In this document: positions 36,701-42,966 of the stretch, piece by piece | Layout: each line of letters opens with the position of its first letter | Numbering within the stretch: position 1 is the first letter of the stretch | Assembly: GCF_028389875.1 (NCBI RefSeq) | Contig: NC_084687.1 | Span: 1,142,611-1,206,610 of the forward strand | DNA: 64,000 nucleotides | Source of the DNA: Rhea pennata | Taxonomy: Eukaryota > Chordata > Aves > Rheiformes > Rheidae | Direction: 5' to 3' | The notes under the pieces: model-generated | What the model was told of the DNA's origin: nothing | Database searches by the model: none | The model's input: only the letters and a program-made list of their open reading frames with translations | Translations under genes and position numbers: made by a program

Positions 36701-38864
36701 ATCAGCCCAGATACCCAGAACCTGCTGGGTATCTGTGCTTTTCCCTGCCACATGCTCTGCCACCTAGATCCAGCTCCCAGCTGTAGCCTGCAGCATCAGC
36801 TACAGCCAGCTGAGAGGAGGTCAGCAGGACACCATGACATGTTTACAGCTGCCCTGTGGCTGCATGAGCCACAAGACTCTGGCACTGTTTGATGGTACTG
36901 CAATCAGGCCCTGCCACGCTAGCCCAGGACAGTCATGATCCATGCCTCCCAATATGCTACCCCCAATGGGCACTGTTGGCACAGATGCCCTCTGGATAGC
37001 ACTTTAATTTACTGCTACCACTGAACAAGGCAATGTGGCATCCCTGGAAAACCTCTCCACAAGGGATAACAAAACTGGGGCAAATCTCTCTGGGGTTTCC
37101 CAGCTGCAGAGCTGCCTGCAAACAGCTAATCACATTCTTAATTAATATGAACCATGCACATGGTGGTAGCTGGAGGATGGCAAGGCCTCTGCTGCCCTTG
37201 CTTTGGAGCTTCTCTGTATTTCAGCAGTGGTCTTGCTGAGCAGAGACACAAGTGGCTAGCAAGCGCAGCAAGCACCAATCAAAATTTGCTAGCCCACTGA
37301 GGACAGAAGGGCCAGCAGAAGCAGCTGTCTCCCCACCTTGCAGCAAAACGTGGTCCCTCTGATCTCTCATGTGCTTCTCTGGCCCAGAAGGGACACACAG
37401 GGCTGGCCTTGAGCCCCATGCCTCTGCCATGTGGCTGCCAGCCTCCTCTGTCACCATGGGGACTTGCTGGGATGATGCCTTTATCTCTGGCGGGAGCACT
37501 CTCCTATTGTGCTTGGGGCATCAGCTGATTTTTGGAGGTTTCAGCAGCCAAAGAAGGGGAAAATTAACCTTTGAGTGATTGTTCATGTATAATCTGGGGG
37601 TGTTTAGGCACCTCCAACTCCAGCATGCGACGTGTCTCTGGGGATGAGCTCTTACATCTCACCAGGGGTTGAGAGCGCCCAGTCTGAAGCCAATTCCAAA
37701 ATGTCACTCCAGATTTCTCAGTCAGTCCTGACTCATTGAAAACATGCTCTGGTGACCTGGAATCACAGCCATTGTGTGATTCATGGCTTTCCCAGTAGTT
37801 CAGTGGGGCTAAAACCAGTGCCAGCAAGAAAGTAGGCCCCTCATGACTTGCAGCTTAGCCAGTGTATTAGTGAGTTTGGAAGCCCCTCTGTCTACTGCCT
37901 AATCCCCCCTTCCTGCATACAATGTGATTTCAACCCACAGCATTTGCAGGCTGGCCCTGCCCTGCCCTTCGGCTTTGTACACTGAGCACAACCTCATTTA
38001 CCTTTCCTACAACTTCAAAGGGGCCTTTCCCAGATTCCTGCCATTGCTGTCATCAATTCTCACCCCAACTTTCACATGTCCAGCACTTTCCCTTTCCTTT
38101 GTGGTCAATTTATAACATTTATAATATCCCAGATCCTGATATTTGTCCAGAATCTCTGATATCAAATCTCAAATGGTCTTGGAATCTCTGGACACGTATT
38201 TGGTGCCACCAAATTTTAGCCACCTTGAAAGTATATAAATGATGTAATTAGACTTAAAACACACAGATCTTTTTGTCTGCCTGAGTCAGGTGTGCTGGGA
38301 GCACTACAAAGGGAAACTCTCTGCTCCATAGATCTTTACCTGGCAAGACTCAGGTCACTGCCAGACTGCTTTGTGCACACCAACAAGCACCTTGCTTGCT
38401 GTCCTGCTGTGTCACTGGAGTTGCTCTGCTGTCTTGTTTTGGATATAAACCACAGTGCATATCGAAAAATTGCCAGGATGGTTTGAGGAAGCCAAATTAC
38501 TGTGTTCCTCTCATGCAGCAGTGGAATTTGTCTTTAGTTTTTTACAAATGGAGATGATGAAGCTGAAGGAAAAAAAACACAGTGTATCTAAAGCTCCAGG
38601 CCTGATGTTTCCTTTCCAGGCAACTCTGGTGACACAGGACAGAACTGGACCATTTGGGGCAATGAACCTTACTCTACTATCAGATACTGCTAGCTAATCT
38701 CCTTCATGAAGCAGCTGTAGGCACTTTTAAAGCAAACTACAGAGTTAGTGCTTCAATAAGGAGGCCTGAGTCCCCCCTTTCAGAATCCCTTTTCTCTTTT
38801 GTAGGACCAGTACATGTTCCTGTACACCTGCATCCGGGACATCATTGCTCAAAAAGAGCCCTAA
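3690..38864 (+). CDS. PTPRV: Receptor-type tyrosine-protein phosphatase V (OST-PTP/Esp), complete gene, 39 coding exons
   Basis: Single-pass membrane receptor that removes phosphate from protein tyrosines on the cytoplasmic side. In mouse it is known from osteoblasts and testis. The spliced CDS is 6819 nt (2272 residues). Order: signal peptide 1-22, linker 23-43, FN3 domains 44-1488, membrane-proximal domain 1489-1626, transmembrane helix 1641-1661, PTP D1 about 1712-1978, PTP D2 about 2010-2270. D1 keeps KNRY (1738-1741), WPD Asp1877, HCSAGVGRTG with Cys1911 and Arg1917, and Gln1955. D2 has lost these motifs except its Cys. FN3 repeats plus an R3-like membrane-proximal domain plus two PTP domains identify PTPRV, because PTPRB, PTPRJ, PTPRH and PTPRO have only one PTP domain. 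LGR6 lying downstream on the same strand supports this. All junctions keep phase and no internal stop was seen, so it looks functional. Introns not listed separately show nothing I recognise. Confidence 0.93.
4847..4910 (+). CDS. PTPRV: PTPRV exon 2: short linker after signal peptide
   Basis: Encodes residues 23-43 (begins GERCSQMAWAG). The 64-nt exon enters in phase 0 and leaves in phase 1, exactly what is needed to join exon 1 to the first FN3 exon. Acceptor is cccccag and donor gtaagt. The sequence matches no domain I know; support is from splice sites and phase only. Confidence 0.7.
4911..7790 (+). other. PTPRV intron 2 (2.9 kb)
   Basis: The largest intron of the gene. It separates the leader exons from the FN3 array. 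No repeat or RNA gene was recognised. One exon-like open stretch near 7078-7253 was considered and rejected because it would shift the frame. Confidence 0.6.
7791..8057 (+). CDS. PTPRV: PTPRV exon 3: FN3 domain 1
   Basis: Residues 44-132. Shows the FN3 core LLLSWDEPEGG (B strand Trp) and GLTPGTCYKIKM (E-F region Tyr). Three N-glycosylation sequons: NLS, NRS, NST. Unlike most later repeats it ends VTGQT rather than with the usual W-T. Phase 1 at both ends; donor gtaaga. Confidence 0.88.
8107..8141 (+). repeat. (TACCC)n short tandem repeat
   Basis: About six imperfect pentamer units in PTPRV intron 3, just past the exon 3 donor. The unit is 5 bp, so it is not the telomere hexamer. Confidence 0.8.
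9136..9405 (+). CDS. PTPRV: PTPRV exon 4: FN3 domain 2
   Basis: Residues 133-222. FN3 core VLHASWEHATGQRDSY and YALKVSTLSG, ending HQWT. Three sequons (NLS, NAS, NAS). The acceptor (gacctag) has a poor pyrimidine tract and the donor is gtaggg; phase 1 at both ends. Confidence 0.87.
10055..10321 (+). CDS. PTPRV: PTPRV exon 5: FN3 domain 3
   Basis: Residues 223-311. FN3 core LFASWTGAEG and YPGTQYWLGLSAMAGPY, ending TAWT. Sequons NYT and NAT. The AGPY motif in the F-G region recurs in most later repeats of this protein. Acceptor cccctcag, donor gtgagt. Confidence 0.9.
10322..12334 (+). other. PTPRV intron 5 (2.0 kb)
   Basis: Longest gap inside the FN3 array. I see no further FN3 exon, repeat or RNA gene in it. 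Confidence 0.55.
12335..12607 (+). CDS. PTPRV: PTPRV exon 6: FN3 domain 4
   Basis: Residues 312-402. FN3 core LQAHWNTPAGERDFY and LSPGKQFSVQVTAVAGPY, ending PTWT. Sequons NVT and NIS. Acceptor ctcttccag, donor gtaagt; phase 1 at both ends. Confidence 0.92.
13301..13561 (+). CDS. PTPRV: PTPRV exon 7: FN3 domain 5
   Basis: Residues 403-489, the shortest repeat (87 codons). FN3 core LLAHWQESMGEAY and LHPGTLYSFEISTVAGPH, ending TNWT. Sequons NSS, NFT and NWT. The split codon at its start is C|AG (Gln), so the preceding exon must end in C, as it does. Confidence 0.9.
14180..14452 (+). CDS. PTPRV: PTPRV exon 8: FN3 domain 6
   Basis: Residues 490-580. FN3 core LQASWKAAS and LVPGRQYTLKMVAMAGPY, ending TDWT. 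Sequons NMT, NLT and NVT. Acceptor ctttcctag, donor gtgagt. Confidence 0.92.
15053..15322 (+). CDS. PTPRV: PTPRV exon 9: FN3 domain 7
   Basis: Residues 581-670. FN3 core LSAFWDKAAGDVDQY and LTPGIQYFLKVTVLAGPY, ending TEWT. Sequons NVS and NYT. Acceptor tctttctcag, donor gtgagt. Confidence 0.92.
15881..16150 (+). CDS. PTPRV: PTPRV exon 10: FN3 domain 8
   Basis: Residues 671-760. FN3 core LHVSWVESGGGREH and LVPGSQYRVEIFSQAGPH. Two NVS sequons. The terminal W-T is replaced by Y-T. Acceptor ccccctag, donor gtaaga. Confidence 0.9.
16618..16890 (+). CDS. PTPRV: PTPRV exon 11: FN3 domain 9
   Basis: Residues 761-851. FN3 core LAVHWETPAGQRDGY and LTPGTCYLVEIRTVAGPY. Two NIT sequons. Carries three Cys (GTCY, PYCS, TGCT); the terminal Trp position is Cys, unusual for this array. 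Acceptor ctcccacag, donor gtgatc (weak). Confidence 0.9.
17197..17469 (+). CDS. PTPRV: PTPRV exon 12: FN3 domain 10
   Basis: Residues 852-942. FN3 core LFTCWNKPPGRRDHY and LEAGSRFAVQVTAVKGSF, ending TQWT. Sequons NLS, NVT, NVT. One Cys precedes the core Trp. AGPY is changed to KGSF. Acceptor tcttgcag, donor gtaagt. Confidence 0.91.
17926..18195 (+). CDS. PTPRV: PTPRV exon 13: FN3 domain 11
   Basis: Residues 943-1032. FN3 core LQASWAAEDKGAEGY and LSPGTYYSVVVRATAGPY. Sequons NFT, NLS and NLT. The terminal W-T is replaced by C-T and a second Cys lies mid-domain (SSSC). Acceptor gtgttccag, donor gtgagt. Confidence 0.9.
18601..18873 (+). CDS. PTPRV: PTPRV exon 14: FN3 domain 12
   Basis: Residues 1033-1123. 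FN3 core LSASWRAAAGKRDGY and LDPGYEYSLEVSATAGPY, ending SGWT. Sequons NFT and NIS. Very similar to the next repeat (shared GHSDRL, YxLTLYHV and THNFTFM), suggesting a recent exon duplication. Acceptor cctccccag, donor gtgagt. Confidence 0.92.
19717..19989 (+). CDS. PTPRV: PTPRV exon 15: FN3 domain 13
   Basis: Residues 1124-1214. FN3 core LRASWGAAAGGRDGY and LAPGSKYVLEVVSIAGSY, ending SNWT. Sequons NNT, NFT, NVS and NWT. I chose the acceptor at 19715-19716 because it restores the LPP start shared with neighbouring repeats. A second in-frame acceptor at 19736-19737 would drop seven residues and has a better pyrimidine tract. Confidence 0.87.
20594..20866 (+). CDS. PTPRV: PTPRV exon 16: FN3 domain 14
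   Basis: Residues 1215-1305. FN3 core LSVSWKEEPRGHDSY and LAPGHKYLLEVLSMAGPY, ending SDWT. Sequons NAS and NIS. Related to repeats 12 and 13 but more diverged. Acceptor tctctccag, donor gtaagt. Confidence 0.92.
21339..21377 (+). repeat. TTC repeat leading into (T)28 tract
   Basis: A short TTC run grades into 28 consecutive T in intron 16, about 400 bases before FN3 exon 17. Low-complexity DNA, likely length-variable; it could also be the reversed poly-A of a retrocopy, but nothing recognisable adjoins it. Confidence 0.85.
21778..22047 (+). CDS. PTPRV: PTPRV exon 17: FN3 domain 15
   Basis: Residues 1306-1395. FN3 core MLISWDSVSGQQDDC and LIPGRNYSISLSCVAGPY. Sequons NLS, NKT, NSS and NYS. Has two Cys within the fold. 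The terminal W-T is lost (AVPI). Acceptor ttcattgtag, donor gtgggt. Confidence 0.9.
22521..22799 (+). CDS. PTPRV: PTPRV exon 18: FN3 domain 16
   Basis: Residues 1396-1488, the longest repeat (93 codons). FN3 core LYLNWTSSSGDVEAY and LGPNSLYRITVSTVGKNR. One sequon (NWT). It departs from the array consensus (no AGPY, no terminal W-T) and resembles the last standard FN3 of R3-type receptor phosphatases. Acceptor tcttttgcag, donor gtgagt. Confidence 0.9.
23041..23175 (+). CDS. PTPRV: PTPRV exon 19: membrane-proximal domain, part 1
   Basis: Residues 1489-1533. Contains SSDLFSEENGQIEYYGVIV, typical of the membrane-proximal FN3-like domain of R3 receptor phosphatases such as PTPRB. Phase 1 at both ends; acceptor ccttttccag, donor gtaagt. 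The split codon T|TG joins to exon 20. Confidence 0.88.
23282..23492 (+). CDS. PTPRV: PTPRV exon 20: membrane-proximal domain, part 2
   Basis: Residues 1534-1604. Variable loop of the membrane-proximal domain with two Cys (EECGQS, TTCNGK) and the ADKQYR strand that leads into exon 21. Enters in phase 1 and leaves in phase 2; donor gtaaga. Confidence 0.88.
23493..25083 (+). other. PTPRV intron 20 (1.6 kb)
   Basis: Splits the membrane-proximal domain. A+T-richer than the flanking exons. No repeat, exon or RNA gene recognised. Confidence 0.55.
25084..25151 (+). CDS. PTPRV: PTPRV exon 21: membrane-proximal domain, part 3
   Basis: Residues 1604-1626, sequence FSIAAFTRYDPVAPAVSF: the last strand (Y-R-F-S-I-A-A-F-T pattern) of the R3-type membrane-proximal fold. 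Enters in phase 2, leaves in phase 1. Acceptor tccatag, donor gtaaga. Confidence 0.88.
25343..25469 (+). CDS. PTPRV: PTPRV exon 22: transmembrane helix
   Basis: Residues 1627-1669. After a short Ala/Thr/Pro stem comes a 21-residue hydrophobic helix (VIAGIVVGFLLTL onward, 1641-1661), followed by the basic stop-transfer run RKKLRTKR. This fixes the topology: FN3 array outside, phosphatase domains inside. Acceptor gacttcag, donor gtgaat. Confidence 0.92.
25812..25859 (+). CDS. PTPRV: PTPRV exon 23: juxtamembrane micro-exon
   Basis: Residues 1669-1685, mainly basic and Ser-rich (TKKSSLPQEMVTYSL). Only 48 nt, phase 2 at both ends, so it could be skipped without shifting the frame. Acceptor gcttttag, donor gtaagt. 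Confidence 0.82.
26301..26394 (+). CDS. PTPRV: PTPRV exon 24: juxtamembrane wedge before D1
   Basis: Residues 1685-1716: HQPIPIQNFKQYYEMK then SFFQEFE, the standard helix-turn-helix segment that opens receptor PTP domains. Enters phase 2, leaves phase 0. Acceptor tcatgcag, donor gtaaga. Confidence 0.9.
27307..27397 (+). CDS. PTPRV: PTPRV exon 25: D1 phosphotyrosine-recognition loop
   Basis: Residues 1717-1746. Contains SKNRYPHVLP, the KNRY loop whose Tyr stacks on substrate phosphotyrosine. Phase 0 in, phase 1 out (T|AC = Tyr). Acceptor ccctgcag, donor gtaagt. Confidence 0.92.
27995..28071 (+). CDS. PTPRV: PTPRV exon 26: D1 core
   Basis: Residues 1747-1772. Encodes HSRVKL and DYINANFMP, the conserved DYINA strand of PTP domains. 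Its 77-nt length equals its D2 counterpart (exon 34). Acceptor ctctttcag, donor gtgagt. Confidence 0.92.
28856..28990 (+). CDS. PTPRV: PTPRV exon 27: D1 core
   Basis: Residues 1773-1817. Encodes EFIATQGPL, EDFWRLVWEQ and NIIMLTVCMENGR, all hallmark PTP motifs. 135 nt, phase 0 at both ends, same length as exon 35 in D2. Acceptor tcttgcttag, donor gtaggt. Confidence 0.93.
29306..29428 (+). CDS. PTPRV: PTPRV exon 28: D1 core
   Basis: Residues 1818-1858. Encodes CDHYWPSE (the conserved C..YWP) and MREFKLWH. 123 nt, phase 0 at both ends, same length as exon 36. Acceptor gtgctctag, donor gtgagt. Confidence 0.92.
30149..30309 (+). CDS. PTPRV: PTPRV exon 29: D1 WPD loop and catalytic cysteine
   Basis: Residues 1859-1912. 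Holds HYTAWPDHGIP with the general acid Asp1877 and ends PTLVHC with the nucleophile Cys1911. The following Ser codon is split across the intron. Acceptor tctaacag, donor gtgagg. Confidence 0.94.
30739..30874 (+). CDS. PTPRV: PTPRV exon 30: D1 P-loop and Q-loop
   Basis: Residues 1912-1957. Completes HCSAGVGRTG with the phosphate-binding Arg1917 and ends MIQTL with the Q-loop Gln1955. With exon 29 this gives D1 every catalytic residue. Acceptor ctgtctcag, donor gtaagc. Confidence 0.94.
31479..31558 (+). CDS. PTPRV: PTPRV exon 31: end of D1 and D1-D2 linker
   Basis: Residues 1958-1984. Encodes SQYIFLHSCILEKILEE, the last helix of D1. Leaves in phase 2 (AT|G Met). Acceptor tcttccag, donor gtaagg. 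Confidence 0.91.
32371..32458 (+). CDS. PTPRV: PTPRV exon 32: start of D2
   Basis: Residues 1984-2013. Encodes CPIPLKSFAQHYAQK and GGFLKEYE, the wedge-like opening of a second PTP domain, parallel to exon 24. Acceptor ttttccccag, donor gtgaga. Confidence 0.9.
32947..33037 (+). CDS. PTPRV: PTPRV exon 33: D2, KNRY loop lost
   Basis: Residues 2014-2043. Same 91-nt length and phases as exon 25 of D1, but the KNRY loop is replaced by Ser/Gln-rich sequence (SSSILP). Acceptor gtggcag, donor gtaagt. Confidence 0.88.
33060..33560 (+). mobile_element. CR1 LINE fragment in PTPRV intron 33
   Basis: Diverged sense-oriented CR1 3' region: TTTGTTTAGTCTGCAGAAAAG, AGAAGATGGAGACAGACGC, TTCTCAGAGGTG and GCTTTGAGCAGG occur in CR1 order, ending close to ACCTTTCCAAC. 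Lies between D2 exons 33 and 34 without touching either splice site. Confidence 0.8.
33784..33860 (+). CDS. PTPRV: PTPRV exon 34: D2 core
   Basis: Residues 2044-2069. Starts DRARVKF like D1, but the DYINA motif is gone (SGLLQVWRIP). 77 nt, matching exon 26. Acceptor atattttcag, donor gtgagt. Confidence 0.87.
34288..34422 (+). CDS. PTPRV: PTPRV exon 35: D2 core
   Basis: Residues 2070-2114. Keeps the fold motifs DYLAVQGP and EEFWTLVWEQDVHTIL. 135 nt, matching exon 27. Acceptor ccacccag, donor gtaagg. Confidence 0.9.
34993..35115 (+). CDS. PTPRV: PTPRV exon 36: D2 core
   Basis: Residues 2115-2155. Keeps CWP in place of YWP and ends LKMKH. Cys-rich for its size. 123 nt, matching exon 28. Acceptor gtgcacag, donor gtatgt. 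Confidence 0.88.
35630..35787 (+). CDS. PTPRV: PTPRV exon 37: D2, WPD loop lost, cysteine kept
   Basis: Residues 2156-2208. Where D1 has AWPDHGIP, D2 reads LWNSKKHPD, so no general acid. It still ends LILHC (Cys2207). One codon shorter than exon 29. Acceptor cttaccag, donor gtatag. Confidence 0.89.
36152..36287 (+). CDS. PTPRV: PTPRV exon 38: D2 degenerate P-loop
   Basis: Residues 2208-2253. The P-loop reads HCSSDVSQMG: the essential Arg is Gln2213. The Q-loop Gln is also lost (LMTPTL). The acceptor is a tandem CAGCAG; the first site gives the same 136-nt length as exon 30 and was chosen. Donor gtaggt. Confidence 0.88.
36288..38804 (+). other. PTPRV intron 38 (2.5 kb)
   Basis: Separates the D2 P-loop exon from the terminal exon. 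No transposon, exon or RNA gene recognised; contains only a short C-run near 36525. Confidence 0.55.
38805..38864 (+). CDS. PTPRV: PTPRV exon 39: final helix and stop
   Basis: Residues 2254-2272, DQYMFLYTCIRDIIAQKEP, then TAA at 38862-38864. This matches the last helix of a PTP domain (compare QYIFLHSC in D1), so the protein ends right after D2 with no tail. Acceptor cttttgtag. Confidence 0.91.
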   Translation, partial: DQYMFLYTCIRDIIAQKEP

Positions 38865-39860
38865 ACCCTCTCAGCATTTTCTGGCACCTTTGTGGGGGTC
38901 CTAAGCAGAGCCAGAAGCTGGAGAGAGAGCTCTGTGGGACTCTTGGCACAAATGAGATCTACACCAAGAGGGGACCCATCTGAATGCAGCCGCTAATGGG
39001 TCCTACATGAATCACAGCTGCTGGCAGAGACATCAGGTCTTCTGAGGAGGCTCAGGCAGTGCTGATTCTGACACACACACTGCTGCAGCCCAGCCCCTCA
39101 GATTCCTGGTGCCTGGAAGATTAACCTAACTGTGGTGCGTAGTCCTTGCTTTGGAGTCCTGCAGAGCTCTTGCCCCTCAGTACCAGAAGGATAAAACCCT
39201 CTGTCTGCAGGCCCTATATCCAGCAGGCTGCTAACATCTGATGAAGGCCCTTGGCTGCATAGGCTATGTATGCATTTCACAGCACCTATGGGCACAGCAT
39301 GCGCTGAGATGTCAAATGTTGCTGTGGACAGAGCATCCTGGGAGTAGACCTGTCTTGGCTGATGGATCAATATTAGGTACAAACAATAAACAGCCCTAGG
39401 GAAGAGTGTGCTCTTAGAAGTGGGTTGGCTTTCCTGGGGTCCCAGAGAGGTCCAGGACTTCCCCTGCTGCAGCAAAGTACCCATTCCAAAAGGGCAGCTG
39501 CGTCCCTATCCAGGAGGGCCATGAGTAATAGACTAGGTGCCTTCGGCCAAACCAGGCATCGCAGCCTATAGGTGTACATGTAGGAGCCATGGCTCAAATT
39601 CTGAATGTATTAAGAAGAGAGGGAGCTGCTGATATAAGAAAGACTGGTGCTCATCCCCTCAGACAGAGGAGGGATGGACCATGCCTGGAACAAAACCCAG
39701 CATTTCCCCACCAGCAGTGTTGGACAAATTCTTTGGCTTTTGTTTACAAAGTGTGGCCCAGAAATTCCAGGTGCTGAGCACAGTTAGGTCTCAAAGATGT
39801 GTGTAGATGCAAGCTTTAGCCTACTGTCCAATAAACTCTTATTCAAAGTGCACAGTGTCT
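38865..39860 (+). other. PTPRV: PTPRV 3' UTR with two polyadenylation signals
   Basis: After the stop codon there are canonical AATAAA hexamers at 39385-39390 and 39830-39835, which would give 3' UTRs of roughly 0.55 and 1.0 kb. A T/G-rich stretch follows the second near 39892. The end point is an estimate. Confidence 0.55.
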
Positions 39861-42800
39861 ATTGAAACCTAAGAAATATTTATATCTCTATGCTGTTGTG
39901 GTTTTTGATGCATAAAACACCCAATGTTGTTGGTCTCAGAAGATTTCAAGAATGTCTGTGAAGCTCCATGACTTGGGAAGTAGGGCTAGATCGCAAATAC
40001 AGTGAAGATGTGAAGTAGGAGCCAAGGTCTTCAAACAGGATGTAAGCAAGAGCCTCATGAGGGACAGAGAAGCAAGATTATCTGAGATGGGCTTGCTCCC
40101 CGGAGCATGGCAGCCAGTGTGTGGGGCTCATGTGGCCACCCCCGCCACACACCCTACAATGATGTTCATTGCCCCTTTGTCTGAGTGTCATCCCATAGCT
40201 TGGGAAACTTACAGAAGCAAGGCTACCCTTGTTCAGCCAAGCACAGCTAGGATGGTCTCCCAAGAACCCGGCTCAAACTAAATGCTCAGAAAGGGGCAAC
40301 GGCCAAGTTTAAGGAGGGGCAGGAACTCCCTGTTCCCTCATTCCCATTCTTCTGCAATTAGAGCTACCCTGTGGCTTTTAGAGTCATTATGCCTGGGGTT
40401 CTGCTCAAAGTAATATTCCCTGTAGAGAGGGGCTGGCTCTGTGTCTACAACTTGTGGCACAGAAGAGGACAGAGGCCTCACAGTGGGATAGTATTCCCAA
40501 GGCCTTCTTGTGAGCTCTGCAGAACTGTTGTCTTTCATGGAGCAAGAGCAGAACAGCCTCCACACAAGACAACTTGCCAATCCCCCCAGTTCACCCTTAG
40601 CTCATGGCAGCTGGCTGATCAATGCAGAGGGGTGAGTTCTCCTGGCACATGCCCCCACACCACCTCCGGTCCCAGTGGGATTCAGATCAGCACAGTATTG
40701 TCTGTCTGCCTCATCAGATGGACTATTGCATGAGGCCCTGTGTACAGCTCCTCAGAAAAGTGCTTGTCAGTTTTCTGTGTGTCTGTGTAGCACCAGCCAT
40801 GGACCACAGAGACAGATATTATCCCAGGTCTGATGTGTGGAACCAGGCTCAGGGCGAGGAGTTCCTACAGGAATCAGCTCCAAGCTATCAAAAAGCAAAT
40901 TAAATCCATAACAGGGGAGGCATGTTACTGTCTGCAGAGCTACCGTAAGTCCAGGAGCAAATGAACCCACAGCCCCCATATCTGGCAACAGCAACACTTT
41001 CCAGTAGAGCCTGCTGCCAAGGTGAACCTGTGGACATCTGCAACTAAAGTACAAGCTGCTCTATCAAGCATGAAGGGACCTTCTCCATAAATGGGAGAAG
41101 CACAGGGCAGGGAACAGGAATTTGTCAGGCAAGCTGGCCAACAGGTTTCACCAGGCCAGCTCTGTATGGCTGCCTAGTGGCACAACCTATTGCTGAGTTT
41201 CATGTCTCTATCTAACAGGAGGCTAACTTGGTGATTATGATGAATTTACGACCTCCCACCCACTGCTGCAACAGAATTGCGAACCACTGATGCTTACAGA
41301 GGATATCATGGGAGCTGTGGTTTGGGTGAATAATTTTCCAGCCCTGCAGCTCAGAGACATGAAACCCAGAGGGGGAGAGAAACAACAAAACAGTAAAACA
41401 AAACAAGCTTCAAGTTCGGGCCGCCCAGCAAGTTCTGGACTGTGCTGTGCTGTTCACATTTAGCCTGCTCCAGTCTGGCAGCATCCAGCTACCATCCTCC
41501 TCTACCAGTCGCCATGCAGAGGTCAGGACCCTGGAGATGAGAAGGACAATGTCTGGATCTCCTGTCTGTTCCACCTGATCCTGAGGCTTCCAGAGAGGGG
41601 CCAGACTGTGTTAGTGATGTTAAGTGAGAGAAGACCGGGGTACCCAACCCACAGACTCCTTGGAAGTTGCAGCCAGGGGAGTCTACTGGGACTGCTGAAG
41701 TACCATAGCACCCTTGGTCTCTTAGCCTCCCTGTTCACTTGTGCTGACACTCTGCCCTAACATCTCCCTTGTCCCCTGCTCCATCCAGGACACAGAGAGT
41801 ACAGCAGTTGCTGCACTTTCCTTCTGACACAGTAACACGGCATTGCTTCCACCCAAGGGAGCCCATGGCACCCTGTCGGTGCAACCATACCCATTACCAT
41901 GCTGAGTACTGCTGTGATATTAGGTATCTGGCACCAGATCATGGCTGCCCTGACTGTACCCATGCTGAGAGAATCCCCACTGCTCACTTAGTTGTGCCGG
42001 ACACCTTCTTGCACCTGAGTTGCATCAGCACAAGGGAGCAGCAGAGTTGCAGCCTGCTCCTTCTCAGGATCTCCAGCATCCCCTTTCATCAACTACACAT
42101 CCTAGAGAGCAGAAGCTCTGGGGCCACACAGATTCACACGGGGCAGATACAAACCATGAGGGGAATTCCTCCCTGGACAGCCCACTAGGAGGCAATGGTT
42201 GCTCCATTGCTCAGAGGTGAGGTTTTGTCCTGAACACCCTACTCTTGCACATGCTGGGCTTGGCATGGCCTCAGCTTCCTGACCCACTCAGTGCAGGAAC
42301 TCTGATGAAGGAGGCAAATAAGACCTTCAACAGATAGGACACTCTAGGACAGGGTCTGATCCTGTAGGTCATGCATCTAACTCTACACTTCTGTCTCTCC
42401 TCCCTGTAGGGTATTGAGCCATCAGCCTGCCCCACGACATTTTATAAGCAGCCTTTCCCACAGTAAAGAGTTAAAGTACATCCAAGGAACCTAGTATGCT
42501 GTGCCTTGAGCATCAGGGTGGAATTATCCTTGTCCTTTTTTGTGCAACTCCATTGGCACCAGTCTTTCCAGCTAACAGGGATCATGGATGCCTTCAGCCC
42601 TTGGTCTCCTTCTGCCCAAGTCAGACAGCTGAGTACTGGAGGTTTCTGCTTGCTTTCAAGTCTTTGCATTTGCATTTTGGAAAGCCTCTGGGAGCCTTTG
42701 CTGGTCCTGGACTTACTTACAGCCTGGCTGTGATATTTCAGCCTTTGGATGGCCCTGGTGGGAGCATAGGCACAAGGAACAATTTCTGGCCTTTGTCCTT

Positions 42801-42966
42801 ACACATGACCTCGAATGGCTCCCTGGGGCATTCTTTGGGTTTAGAAGCAGTCCATTCACATCCAAAACACTGGACACTTGGCTCCAGCTACCTTTAGCCC
42901 ATCCTTGCTTTGTCAGGAACGCATTCTGCTCTCCCCAAAATCTGAAGGTCAAGCTTCAGGATCACT

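Noticed and set aside
3690-38864. Identification as PTPRB or PTPRJ instead of PTPRV
   Set aside because: Those R3 receptors have a single PTP domain; this gene has clear D1 and D2 domains and sits next to LGR6.
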